Source of the DNA: a virus
Direction: 5' to 3' (one strand)
IMG/VR virus record: IMGVR_UViG_3300042879_006179
Span: 1 to 34,149 of that record
DNA: 34,149 nucleotides
Below the pieces are notes generated by a model that had not been told where the DNA came from, made no database searches, and worked only from the letters and a program-made list of their open reading frames with translations. This document shows positions 16,820 to 24,732 of the stretch, piece after piece (within the stretch, counting starts at the first letter, position 1; every line of letters starts with the position of its first letter). Position numbers and translations under genes: made by a program.

Positions 16820-17050
16820 GCCAAAATTAAGCCAATTGATTTTTTAAAAGCCAAAACCCTTAATAGATAAGCTTTTCAAAAAAAAATTTAGACTCGAAAT
16901 CTGCTTTAGGGTCACACCTAACGTGGGTTCAAATCCCACCCTCTCCGTGATTACGCTGATTTGATAAGGCTTTCGGCAATTGATCGTTTTTATATAGTTT
17001 ATCAAGTTTTAGCAAGTTTGCTGATCTAAATTTAAGCCAGGCTTAAGCCA
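16820..17050. other. 231-bp non-coding stretch between tape measure and tail-tip genes
   Basis: Apart from the tRNA-Ser fragment, this stretch holds AT-rich DNA. It has loose repeats of AAGCCA and of TTGATAAGG/TTATCAAG on the downstream side (about 16960-17010), which could be arm-type recombinase sites. No open frame of useful length and no clear terminator is visible. Confidence 0.5.
16890..16947 (+). other. 3' part of a tRNA-Ser(CGA) gene: probable phage attachment core
   Basis: This 58-bp stretch reads as tRNA-Ser from the anticodon arm to the discriminator base. It has loop CTCGAAA at 16893-16899 with the 3' stem TCTGC, and a long variable arm with perfect TTAGG/CCTAA stem. The T arm is GTGGG TTCAAAT CCCAC at 16923-16939, and the acceptor strand CCTCTCC plus G ends at 16947. 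No matching GGAGAGG 5' half or D arm lies upstream. A tRNA 3' half on a temperate phage is the classic form of an attP core, since integration then restores the host tRNA. It sits between the tape measure and tail-tip genes, 8 kb from the integrase remnant. Confidence 0.8.
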
Positions 17051-17212
17051 ATGAAGCTAGATTCTTCTGTTGTGTGCGTAGTTATTGTTTTGGGATGCTT
17101 GCTGCATTCTGTCTTCATGCCAGAAGCAACTAACGTTTTGCGAGAGTTGATGATTGCGGCGGTTTCAGGGTATTTTGGCTATTTAAAAGGGAGCGAACAT
17201 GAAAACTCTTGA
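17051..17212 (+). CDS. 53-residue membrane protein, holin-like
   Basis: A short open frame starts at an ATG at 17051 and ends TGA at 17210-17212, overlapping the next gene by 14 bases. The product has two hydrophobic stretches, residues about 6-22 (SVVCVVIVLGCLLHSVF) and about 31-45 (RELMIAAVSGYFGYLKG), and ends in a charged tail. Tiny two-helix proteins ending in 'SGYFGYLKG' recur in phage genomes and are usually considered holin-like. Overlap with the next gene, whose ribosome site (GGGAGCGA) lies inside it, supports real coding. The function is inferred only from topology. Confidence 0.6.
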   Translation: MKLDSSVVCVVIVLGCLLHSVFMPEATNVLRELMIAAVSGYFGYLKGSEHENS

Positions 17213-18068
17213 TTCTGCTTTTTTAGCGGCGGTAACTGCTGAAACGCGCACGGTAACTCGTTGTGCCAGAATTGAGCGCCAGGACGGGGAAGTGTTCGGA
17301 CTGACGGAATTGGATCAGGATTTTGTCATTGATGGAGTGATCTATCGATCGCTGCATGGTTTGTCCCCGACCGCGATCGCTTCTGATTTGTCTTTTCAGT
17401 CGAACAATGTCGAGTTAACGGGATTAATTAGCGATAATGGGATCAGTTTGACGGACATAAGACTTGGGTTTTTCGATTACGCAAAAATCCAAGTTTTTTT
17501 AGTGAATTACCTTGATTTGCCCATTTCTTTAAATGGTAATAGTCCTAAGTTTTTGCTTTTGCCAGTGCGAGTTATGGGCAAGGTTAGTTATTCTGATGGA
17601 CAGTTTACGGCTGAGGTAATGGGTTTAAGTCGCTTTCTTGATGCCAAAATTCCCCGGGCGACTTCTCCAAATTGTCGTTATAAATTTGGGGTTAATCAAG
17701 GGTATTCTAAGTGCGCGGTCAACGTGAATAATTTTGCGAGTAATTTAAATGTTACTGATGGGCGAACAGAATTAAGCTTTTTTACCAGTTGGGGAGGTGA
17801 TAATGATAGATTTACTGGAGGAACAATAACCTGGACAAGTGGACCGAATCAAGGGTTGACAGTGGGGATTATTAAGCAATTAGGAAACACTTTTTTCTTG
17901 ACAGAACCTCTGCCTGTTACACCGGATCAGGGTCACAATTTTAGTGCGCGACCTAGTTGCCAAAAAACTCTTAATGCTTGTCGCTCATTCAATAATCAGA
18001 TAAATTTTGGGGGTGAAAATAAAATCCCTGGATTAGACGCTTATATTTCGATGGAGGATCAAAGATGA
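17199..18068 (+). CDS. DUF2163-family tail-tip protein
   Basis: This is a 289-residue protein matching the DUF2163/BR0599 layout. The N-terminus (LDSAFLAAVTAETRTVTRCARIERQDGEV) is followed by a VFGLTELDQDFVIDGVIYRS strand pair and the segment NNVELTGLI. In the C-terminal half there is a cysteine-containing NCRYKFGVNQGYSKCAV and CQKTLNACRSFNN, and the end GGENKIPGLDAY is also typical. In gene transfer agents and related siphoviruses this protein forms the tail-tip hub ring beside the NlpC/P60 peptidase, whose gene is the next one here and overlaps by four bases. The four cysteines in the C-terminal half probably bind iron-sulphur or zinc, as in related hub proteins. The specific ligand is not shown. 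Confidence 0.8.
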   Translation: MKTLDSAFLAAVTAETRTVTRCARIERQDGEVFGLTELDQDFVIDGVIYRSLHGLSPTAIASDLSFQSNNVELTGLISDNGISLTDIRLGFFDYAKIQVFLVNYLDLPISLNGNSPKFLLLPVRVMGKVSYSDGQFTAEVMGLSRFLDAKIPRATSPNCRYKFGVNQGYSKCAVNVNNFASNLNVTDGRTELSFFTSWGGDNDRFTGGTITWTSGPNQGLTVGIIKQLGNTFFLTEPLPVTPDQGHNFSARPSCQKTLNACRSFNNQINFGGENKIPGLDAYISMEDQR

Positions 18069-18478
18069 TTCGTGAGCAAATAGTAGCAAGCGCTCGATCG
18101 ATTATTGGCACTCCCTATCTTCATCAAGGCCGGGTTAAGGGGGTGGGGGTGGACTGTGTTGGCACTATTTTGATTGTGGCTAGGGAATTAAATCTAACTC
18201 AGTTTGAGATTAGCGGGTATGGACGGCGGTCGGAAGGGGTGGAGATGTTTGATGAATTTGTTAAACAGTGCGGCCAACCGATAAAAAATCCTTTATCAGG
18301 CGATATTTTAATGTTTTCTGACAAGGACTGGCGGCATTGCGGTATTTTGGCTTGTAAAGGGGATGATTTGACTTTAATTCACACTCACCGAGTGGCTCAA
18401 AAGTGTGTGGAACACTGCTTAGATGATCACTGGCAAAGTTTACGAAAAGCGGCTTTTCGGTTTCCAGGAGTTCAATAA
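18065..18478 (+). CDS. NlpC/P60 peptidase of the tail tip
   Basis: This encodes 137 residues with the NlpC/P60 pattern. An N-terminal helix precedes IIGTPYLHQGRVKGVGVDCVGTI, where the Cys in GVDC (residue 30) is the expected nucleophile. Then come GDILMF and RHCGIL, with a His as the second catalytic residue, and a further His in the HTHR stretch. Phage members cut cell-wall peptides during DNA entry or act structurally at the tail tip. The gene follows DUF2163 with an ATGA overlap and ends at a terminator, the same order as in gene transfer agents (hub, then peptidase). Confidence 0.85.
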   Translation: MIREQIVASARSIIGTPYLHQGRVKGVGVDCVGTILIVARELNLTQFEISGYGRRSEGVEMFDEFVKQCGQPIKNPLSGDILMFSDKDWRHCGILACKGDDLTLIHTHRVAQKCVEHCLDDHWQSLRKAAFRFPGVQ

Positions 18479-18512
18479 AAAACTCCCTTGATTAATTAAG
18501 AGAGTTTTTTTA
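18479..18512 (+). terminator. Rho-independent terminator after NlpC/P60 gene
   Basis: AAAACTC and GAGTTTT arms, extended by CTT/AAG after one mismatch, flank an AT-rich loop and end in a run of T. The A-run on the left makes it usable in both directions. It separates the peptidase from the DUF2460 gene, which then has about 75 bases of AT-rich leader for its own promoter. Confidence 0.8.
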
Positions 18513-18587
18513 AGTAAATAGGACAAATAGATTAAAGTTAGTTTTCGTAGCCGCAACGCTATAAAACTCTTTTATTATAACAAATTT

Positions 18588-19586
18588 ATGTTTGTTGAAG
18601 AGAGATTAGATTTAGGGATTATTTATGGCACAACTGCCACGATTACGACTAGCACGGCAATTGTGGAGACTTTTTCTGGGACAGAAACTCGATCCATAAA
18701 CTGGGTTTATCCTTTGCTTAAATTTAATATTGGGCAAAAGGGTTGTTTAAATCAGCAGTTGGAGTATTTTTTAGCGTTCCATGCCGCTAGAAAAGGGGCT
18801 TATGAGGGCTTTAGGTTTAAGGATTGGGCAGATTATCAATTTAATACTGTAATCACGCTTAATGCCAATAAAGAAGCGCAATTGTTTAAGCAGTATTCTG
18901 TGGTGGGGAGTAGTGTTAAACGAGCATTGTTAAAGATTGTTAATGGGACGGTTTCGGTCTTTGTTAATAATGTGGCAGTTACGCAAGGCTGGTCTTTAAA
19001 TTACAATACTGGGGTGATTACTTTTAATGCAATTCCTACGGGTACGATTCGGGTATCAGGGGAATTTGATGTGCCAGTTAGGTTTGATTCTGATAAGATT
19101 AATCTTCGGTTTCAGGCTTGTGAACCAGATACTGGAAGAAAACTTTTTAATTGGGAAGGATTGACTTTAACCGAAATCAAACTTTTGCCTGCTATTCCTT
19201 TAGTTTTTGATTCAGTTCCTCAATTTTTAAACCATCGAATTGATCTAGGGTACGATTACGATTCAATTGGAGGCAACGAGTTTGCTACTCGAATAGAGAA
19301 ATTAGTTTCAGGACATGAAACAAGAATCAGCGAGTGGACAACAAGTCGGGGAAGTTGGGAAATTGGAGAAAGAAGACTGTTAAAATCTGAATTAAAATAT
19401 TTAATTAGCTTGTTCCGAGTTTGTCGAGGAAAAGCTGTATGCTTTAAGTATTTTAATTGGCAAAATGAAGGGGAAGTTTTGGTCAGGTTTGGAGAAGATG
19501 CAATCGCTTTTCGGTTTGATGCTTTTGAGAAAGCAACGGAAAGGGTGATTTTTAATCTTTCGGGTGTGCCTTTGGTTAGTTTGTAG
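18588..19586 (+). CDS. DUF2460-family distal tail protein with two copies of the domain start
   Basis: This is a 332-residue protein. The first 210 residues follow the DUF2460 (TIGR02217) pattern: LDLGIIYGTTATITT, GTETRSINW, RKGAYEGFRFKDWADY, then YNTGVITFNA and VSGEFDVPVRFDSDK. From about residue 215 the same opening recurs in a diverged form: RIDLGYDYDS, SGHETRISEWTTS, WEIGERRLL, LISLFRVCRGKAVCFKYFNW. It lacks the rest of the domain, so this is an internal duplication. Family members form the distal tail ring that connects the tube to the hub. Here the gene follows, rather than precedes, the DUF2163 and NlpC genes, and it directly precedes a second tail tube gene. Confidence 0.8.
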   Translation: MFVEERLDLGIIYGTTATITTSTAIVETFSGTETRSINWVYPLLKFNIGQKGCLNQQLEYFLAFHAARKGAYEGFRFKDWADYQFNTVITLNANKEAQLFKQYSVVGSSVKRALLKIVNGTVSVFVNNVAVTQGWSLNYNTGVITFNAIPTGTIRVSGEFDVPVRFDSDKINLRFQACEPDTGRKLFNWEGLTLTEIKLLPAIPLVFDSVPQFLNHRIDLGYDYDSIGGNEFATRIEKLVSGHETRISEWTTSRGSWEIGERRLLKSELKYLISLFRVCRGKAVCFKYFNWQNEGEVLVRFGEDAIAFRFDAFEKATERVIFNLSGVPLVSL

Positions 19587-19600
19587 TAAGAGGTTTTAAC

Positions 19601-20566
19601 ATGATAGCATCGCAATTAATTTTTTCCAATCAAGAAACAGTTTATTCTTTAGGCCAAGGAAAATTATTTTTAATTTTAATTAATCCGATAACTAAACTGC
19701 CCACAGACAAGGCCAGATTTGTTGGCAATGTGCCAGAGGAGGGATTTACTATCACTCCTACGGTTCAAAAATTACAACACTCAGAGTCCATAACTGGAAA
19801 AAACAGACAAGATTTTGCTTTTGAAACTGGTCAATCACTGCAAGTTACAATTAAATTAGAAAATGTAGATATTGAAAATTTGGCTCAAGCAATATTTGGA
19901 ACAAGTGTCAGGCTTTTACAAGCAACTGTTACCAGTGAAATTCATGCAGCATATAAAGGCTATTCTTTTTCGTTAGAACGTCCAGATGTAGGCGATTTTA
20001 CGATTATAAATCCAAGTGGGTTGATTTTTAATCAAGATTATCGAGTAAATTTTAAAACGGGAGAAGTTTTTATTCCCGAAAATAGTCAGATTGTAAATGA
20101 AAGCTTAGTTACTGTTTATTATACCGCTCCTCCTATTAATAGAATTACTGGTTACACAGCCTTAAATACCGAACTCTGGGTTCGGTATAATGGTGTAAAC
20201 ATGGCAGATGATTTAAATCCAATCATTGCAGAAATTTTTAAGGTGCGATTTAATCCAGCAACCGTGATAGATTTTATTAAAAATACTATGCCAACAACCC
20301 AACTGGAATTAACTGGCGAGGCGTTGTATGAACCAGCATTAGAAACAGTCCGTGAGTACAAAGGAGGAATGTTTAGAATTCTTCAAATAGGCAAATCGAT
20401 AGGCAATGCCTATCTTGATCCTTTTATTCCTGATGGAGAGTTAATTTACTGTCGGCTTAGTGGAACTGCTGTTAGTAGTTTTCGCCCTGTGGATACGGTG
20501 AATGGAGATTTGATTTATTGCCTTTTTGACTTGGCTAATTCAGGATTTGATAGATCGCCTGATTAA
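19601..20566 (+). CDS. Second tail tube-type protein with C-terminal extension
   Basis: This is a 321-residue paralogue of the tail tube protein at 4810-5598. More than half of the aligned positions look identical by eye, including LGQGK, RFVGNVPE, GKNR, ENLA, AIFGTS, KTGEVFIPE, NTELW and FIKN.MP. About 57 extra residues follow the shared end (GGMFRI), with two repeats of a 'GELIYCRL / GDLIYCLF' strand, so a small added beta domain. An AGAGG ribosome site lies before the start. Its place among tail-tip genes suggests a special ring at the distal end of the tube or a decorated tube subunit. Its stop codon overlaps that of the convergent gene. Confidence 0.75.
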   Translation: MIASQLIFSNQETVYSLGQGKLFLILINPITKLPTDKARFVGNVPEEGFTITPTVQKLQHSESITGKNRQDFAFETGQSLQVTIKLENVDIENLAQAIFGTSVRLLQATVTSEIHAAYKGYSFSLERPDVGDFTIINPSGLIFNQDYRVNFKTGEVFIPENSQIVNESLVTVYYTAPPINRITGYTALNTELWVRYNGVNMADDLNPIIAEIFKVRFNPATVIDFIKNTMPTTQLELTGEALYEPALETVREYKGGMFRILQIGKSIGNAYLDPFIPDGELIYCRLSGTAVSSFRPVDTVNGDLIYCLFDLANSGFDRSPD

Positions 20567-21438
20567 GCTAACCCTGTAGTCCACACTCTCATTAATAAAG
20601 ATTCGTTCCCTATTTTCGCCACGCATTTCCAAGTGTCTATATTAGATCCATCAGGATCAATTTCTACATTTCTATGGATTTGTCCCACGGGAATATCCAA
20701 AGAGCATTTTAAAAGATTCGGAATATATCCAACGGCTTTATTAGGAGCTACATTATCTCTTAAATAAAATTCTGTTGCATTAGCTCCGGGGGTAGCGGTT
20801 TGACAAGAGACAGGATAATTGACAATAGGATCTGGAGTTGTTGCTTCTGGTATCACAAAATTTTGCAAAGAACTTACAAGCGACAATGATGGACGGCCGG
20901 CCGCTCTACTACTGGAATTTGGTCCAGTCGTCCATAAAAAATAAGCATTCTGAACAAAAGCCAATTGAGGAAACAAAGGGTTTCTTAGCCATCCGCAACT
21001 AAAAAAGATATGCCGTTGCGGATTATTAAGATAATTATCGTTGAAAATACTTAAACTGTGCGAATTCAAAACTGCCCAATAATAAGATGAAGGACGGTTA
21101 AAAATATTAGAAAGCAAGTCAAGACAGTTTATTCCACAATATTGGGCATCCATCGTCGTCGTCAAAGGATTTTGTATAGTGCGACTTATTCCTAACCTGT
21201 TAAATCTAAATTTTGACGCAGTTGCAGGCAAACTTAGTGATTCAAAACTAACTGGTAAAATTAAATTAAATGTAGTAGGATTTGCGAAAGCGCAAGTTTG
21301 TCCAAAAAAACCATTTATCCAGTTAGCACATTTAGAGGCTGTAAATTCCAAAGACTCTGGGGACCAATCTAGATTATTAATTGCCCAGCCATAGTAGGAG
21401 TTACCGACGTTGTCATTGTTAATTAAGGGTAAGTTCAT
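20563..21438 (-). CDS. Hypothetical tail-associated protein
   Basis: This encodes 291 residues, not recognised. It begins MNLPLINNDN and is rich in aromatic residues, serine, asparagine and proline, with beta-type spacing and six or more cysteines (including CGINC, near residue 101). It has no signal peptide or membrane segment. It is the last of three minus-strand genes beginning with the tail-tip hub, so it is probably a virion fibre or receptor-contact protein, by analogy with the genes placed after the hub in other siphoviruses. Its TAA overlaps the TAA of the facing tail tube paralogue in complementary strands. The start is preceded by an 11-base gap from the upstream gene. Confidence 0.6.
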   Translation of the reverse strand: MNLPLINNDNVGNSYYGWAINNLDWSPESLEFTASKCANWINGFFGQTCAFANPTTFNLILPVSFESLSLPATASKFRFNRLGISRTIQNPLTTTMDAQYCGINCLDLLSNIFNRPSSYYWAVLNSHSLSIFNDNYLNNPQRHIFFSCGWLRNPLFPQLAFVQNAYFLWTTGPNSSSRAAGRPSLSLVSSLQNFVIPEATTPDPIVNYPVSCQTATPGANATEFYLRDNVAPNKAVGYIPNLLKCSLDIPVGQIHRNVEIDPDGSNIDTWKCVAKIGNESLLMRVWTTGLA

Positions 21439-21449
21439 AGAGTGTAATT

Positions 21450-21989
21450 TTATAGAGAATAATCTTGTCCTTTAACGCTAAATTGAAAAATCTCAGGTGA
21501 ATCAAAAAAATTCCAAATATTCCCTCCATTAGCACTAAAAAGAGCCAGATTACCAATCGACCAACCAGGCAACCCTGTTTCTGCAGTAGAGTTAGTCCTA
21601 GTCCAAACATATTGTCCACTACCGCTTAAAATCCCAGCAACTAACCAGTAAGTAGTATTAGCGGTTAATAGTTGCGGATTAGTAAGCGTAAAATCGTAAT
21701 TGTTAGTGCCACCAATGGAAGGAACATTGAAACTGGTTATCTCAGTGCTTGGATTTCCAGCGACGTTGCTATAGAGTTTAACAAACAAAGAACCCAGAGT
21801 GGATTGACCAATCCGAAGAGTAACCGAGTTAAGAATATAACCATAACTGGCATTGCCAGTTTGAAAGCTTGAACTCAGCCATTGAGTATTGTTTACGCCG
21901 AATCCCGAGGTAGGTAATGGAGTTGTTGGAGGCAAATTACTAACAAGATTTACGACCATTGTATTTGGCCAGTGCAACCATTTAGGCAT
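21450..21989 (-). CDS. Beta-sandwich tail protein resembling 'choice-of-anchor' domains
   Basis: This encodes 179 residues. The core NNTQWLSSSFQTGNASYGYI, SVTLRIG, VKLYSNVAGNPSTEI, LTNPQLLTANTTYWLVAG and YVWTRT is the pattern of choice-of-anchor beta-sandwich proteins common among cyanobacterial exported proteins. Here the anchor and signal peptide are missing, which fits a virion protein. It lies five bases downstream of the hub gene on the same strand and is probably a tail-fibre or receptor-binding subunit. The family resemblance is moderate and the role inferred. Acquisition from a host surface protein gene is possible. Confidence 0.6.
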   Translation of the reverse strand: MPKWLHWPNTMVVNLVSNLPPTTPLPTSGFGVNNTQWLSSSFQTGNASYGYILNSVTLRIGQSTLGSLFVKLYSNVAGNPSTEITSFNVPSIGGTNNYDFTLTNPQLLTANTTYWLVAGILSGSGQYVWTRTNSTAETGLPGWSIGNLALFSANGGNIWNFFDSPEIFQFSVKGQDYSL

Positions 21990-21994
21990 AATCG

Positions 21995-24487
21995 TTAAAC
22001 ATAATCGTAAATTAAATTAAATTTAAGATTAACAGCGTTATTTACGGATATTACTCTTAAAGTTATTATACTGCTTAAAGCAGCTAGATTGTTTTCCGCC
22101 GGTGCATTTAATTGAGTAGAGCTAACAGTTAGATTAGTTAATCCCGAAACATTTACCCCATTAATCTGAATTGAAACCGTTGCTGTACCAGAGCTAGTGC
22201 CAATAACTAAATTTTTAATCGTATAGGGACGTGAGACAAAATACTCAAGAGTATATTCTTTTACGATAGGAAGTTCGATTTCCCCCAGAATACGATCTTC
22301 TTTGTTTTGAATTGCTTGTAAAACAATCGTAAAATCTACCGCACTAACCCCAATCCCTAACGGGGCTGTGACTTTGATTTTTCCCGTAGTGGTTCCCGTG
22401 GCTACTACGGCGGTGAGGGTAGTATCGCTGACGACTGTAAAACTTTGAGCGGGGACATTATTAAAGCTGATCGCCGTGGCTCCGGTGAATCCTAGTCCCG
22501 TGATTGTCACGGTAGCTCCGATCGCTCCTTGTCGGGGAGAAAAATCGTTAATCGCCACTTGGAAAGCTTTCCCCTGAAAAACTAAAGTCACCGGGGCCAC
22601 ATCGGCCAAGGTTTGGCCAGGAGATACGGCTTTAAAGTAGAAGGTTTTGCCTATGTCCGACCGTTGAGCGGGGAGATTAAGTTTATAGCCTGAAAGCAGG
22701 TAAAAGTTTTCGTTAGCGGCGTGGGATTGGGGAGTGCCACTAAGTCCACGAGTAAAGGGAGCGGTTAGCTGGTAGATTTTGTCACTTCCCTGATTGCCGA
22801 TTAAAGTGGCATTCTGAAAGTCTAAAATCTCACTGCCAATTAGGGCGCGGTTTTTCCCTTCCAAAAATAAAGCCGTGGAGAGTGAGGCAAGGGAAGCGTG
22901 GAAGGGGAGGCGGATATCTACGGATGTGCCGTTGAAAATGGTTTGAGCGAGTCCAAAGATAGAGCGAGTGATAAAAGTGCCGGCAAATTCGTAGGTTATT
23001 CCCAAATCACGGGACACATAAAGCGTTGCGTTTCTCCAATTGCTATCGCCATCGGCAAAGGCATAAATGCCAGGGGTATCGGTGGGATAGGCGAGGGGAA
23101 TATCTAGCACTCTTAGAGTTGTGGGGGAAACAATCGGGAGCGGGGTATCTCTGGGGGGAGTAGGGGGTAGGGGAGGAGGAGAGGGGATGTCGGGGTCGTC
23201 GGGAGAGGGGTTGGTTTCGGACCATCCGTAGATTAGGGGATTGTAAGCTTTGGTTTTTGCCTGTAGGAGATGATTAGCGCCGTAGGAGAGAGATTCTATC
23301 TGCAATTGTTGGGATTCGCTACCGTACAATTCCACCTCAATCACGTCCCCGGCTTCTAAGTTTGCATACCTGGGGGGTAAGGAAAATTCCTGAGTTCGTG
23401 CGCTTGTCCAGATTCTCCAAAGGATGCGATCGGCTATTGCTTTGGCTTCCGAAGTGCTTAGAGCGCCAGTAAAATCAATACTTTCTACGCGGGTATGATC
23501 CGCCCCTGGAAAAATTACGGATTGAATTAGATTAGGTTCTAGGTTGCGATCGATGTCCAAAAACTTTACTTCTACCCGTGAGGGTAACTGTGTCAGGTCA
23601 GGCCGGCTTTCTCGCCACGGTCGGGGTCGTTCGCTGTTTTCTTCATGCGCTCCCATTAATGCCACTGGAATAGAAGCACTGGCAGTAGAACGAAATTGCG
23701 TCTGGAATCGCAGGTTTGAGCCGGTGTCGATTAAGTCAAAAAAGTAGATTTTCTGCAAGGCTTGCAGTTTTTCGGCGATACTCCCTTCAGAATTGGTTTG
23801 AAAACCGCGAACATCGATGTTATTTAATTCAGATACCTGAATATCTTGGGTTATTAAATCACTAGATTGTAGGCAAATATCGGAAATTACCTCAGATAAT
23901 TTTGGGCCACCATTGCGGACGATTGCGGAGCATTGAGGATAGGAGTTGCCAAATTCTTCTAGGGGGATGCCTTCGCAGACAATATAGGTTCGGCCACGGT
24001 AGGCAAGGGCAGCATCGCCTAATTCAGCAGATAAAAGCGAGTCCACGGTTTGACTGTCACTGCCATTGTAAACTCGGATTGAGCCGCCCTTAGAACTGAT
24101 AATCGGATCAGTAGTTCCATCTTTGTAAACTAGCTTGGAATTAAAGCGAATTTCCTTAATTTCTGTAGATTTAGTGCAAAGTAAAAACGCGAAATTGCCA
24201 AAATAAGTGTAAGTCTCCGTGGTTGTGGAATTGCGCGGCCCTTTTCCCTGACTTTGAGTCTCGGTGGTAACGACTTCCTCTGGGGGAAAAGTACCAAAGA
24301 TTAAAATCCCTGATACTCTCCCCAATCCCCAAACGTCGGAAATAATATCACCGTAGCTACCTCTAGGCTCGGTAAAATTATCTATTTTTCCCTGTTGTAC
24401 TTTTTCGTTGCGACTAGGTTGCAAAAGTGCCGAAACACCAGTTAAAGCTAGGCTAATAGCGGCACTGATTAAAATTTCTGCGGTCAT
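21995..24487 (-). CDS. Tail-tip hub/central fibre protein with IPT/TIG domain
   Basis: This 830-residue protein has the phage tail-tip hub layout. An N-terminal hydrophobic helix (ILISAAISLALTGVSALLQ) precedes the conserved opening 'PRGSYGDIISDVWGLGRVSG.LIFGT' and the family core YTYFGNFAFLLC, RTYIVCEGIPLEEFGNSYP and SYPQC. A further module ends PLIYGWSETNPS near residue 420. A proline-rich linker (about 425-450) then leads to beta modules, including an IPT/TIG Ig-like domain at about 640-725 (FSPRQGAIGATVTITGLGF). IPT domains usually mediate binding. In gene transfer agents the corresponding gene follows NlpC/P60 on the same strand. Here it is reversed. A TATAAT hexamer sits on the minus strand at 24499-24504. 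Confidence 0.85.
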   Translation of the reverse strand: MTAEILISAAISLALTGVSALLQPSRNEKVQQGKIDNFTEPRGSYGDIISDVWGLGRVSGILIFGTFPPEEVVTTETQSQGKGPRNSTTTETYTYFGNFAFLLCTKSTEIKEIRFNSKLVYKDGTTDPIISSKGGSIRVYNGSDSQTVDSLLSAELGDAALAYRGRTYIVCEGIPLEEFGNSYPQCSAIVRNGGPKLSEVISDICLQSSDLITQDIQVSELNNIDVRGFQTNSEGSIAEKLQALQKIYFFDLIDTGSNLRFQTQFRSTASASIPVALMGAHEENSERPRPWRESRPDLTQLPSRVEVKFLDIDRNLEPNLIQSVIFPGADHTRVESIDFTGALSTSEAKAIADRILWRIWTSARTQEFSLPPRYANLEAGDVIEVELYGSESQQLQIESLSYGANHLLQAKTKAYNPLIYGWSETNPSPDDPDIPSPPPLPPTPPRDTPLPIVSPTTLRVLDIPLAYPTDTPGIYAFADGDSNWRNATLYVSRDLGITYEFAGTFITRSIFGLAQTIFNGTSVDIRLPFHASLASLSTALFLEGKNRALIGSEILDFQNATLIGNQGSDKIYQLTAPFTRGLSGTPQSHAANENFYLLSGYKLNLPAQRSDIGKTFYFKAVSPGQTLADVAPVTLVFQGKAFQVAINDFSPRQGAIGATVTITGLGFTGATAISFNNVPAQSFTVVSDTTLTAVVATGTTTGKIKVTAPLGIGVSAVDFTIVLQAIQNKEDRILGEIELPIVKEYTLEYFVSRPYTIKNLVIGTSSGTATVSIQINGVNVSGLTNLTVSSTQLNAPAENNLAALSSIITLRVISVNNAVNLKFNLIYDYV

Positions 24488-24556
24488 TATTTTGTGATAT
24501 TATAGTTATATTCCTTAGACCCGTGTAATTCTCAGAAGCGATTTTGGGAATTTTTT

Positions 24557-24682
24557 ATGAATAAAGAAAAGATAAAAGAAAAGTTGGTTAAATTGTTGCT
24601 CTTGATTAAATATTTGCCTGCTCAAGGGTTAGATGAAGCTATTAAAGATTTAGAGAGAATTACTAAGTTTTATCAAAAATAA
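24557..24682 (+). CDS. 41-residue lysine-rich helical peptide, possible small gene
   Basis: A short frame (MNKEKIKEKLVKLLLLIKYL and on to ERITKFYQK) has amphipathic helical character and ends exactly at a perfect hairpin. It is divergent from the tail-tip hub gene and lies in a 400-bp gap that holds no other gene. No strong ribosome site is seen, only an AT-rich leader. It may be a small regulatory or toxin-like peptide, or noise. I rate it as possible because the residue pattern is more regular than random and the following hairpin would end its transcript. Confidence 0.4.
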   Translation: MNKEKIKEKLVKLLLLIKYLPAQGLDEAIKDLERITKFYQK

Positions 24683-24732
24683 GCTTTGCGCTCCGAGATA
24701 CGCAAAGCTTGGAACCTGTAAACTCAGGTTTA
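24681..24732. terminator. Two adjacent hairpins, probable bidirectional terminator
   Basis: The first is a perfect 10-bp inverted repeat (AAGCTTTGCG ... CGCAAAGCTT, 24681-24690 and 24701-24710) with a 10-base loop. The second, AACCTG-TAAACT-CAGGTT (24713-24730), is followed by an AT-rich run. Together they lie between the + strand small frame and the minus-strand integrase remnant, a sensible place for convergent termination. Confidence 0.6.

Noticed and set aside
16820-16947. A complete tRNA-Ser gene
   Set aside because: There is no 5' acceptor strand (GGAGAGG expected) or D arm upstream of the anticodon arm, so only the 3' half is present.
21179-21394. A + strand gene of 71 residues opposite the hypothetical tail protein
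   Set aside because: It is a mirror frame of the longer minus-strand gene, with no ribosome site and no motif.
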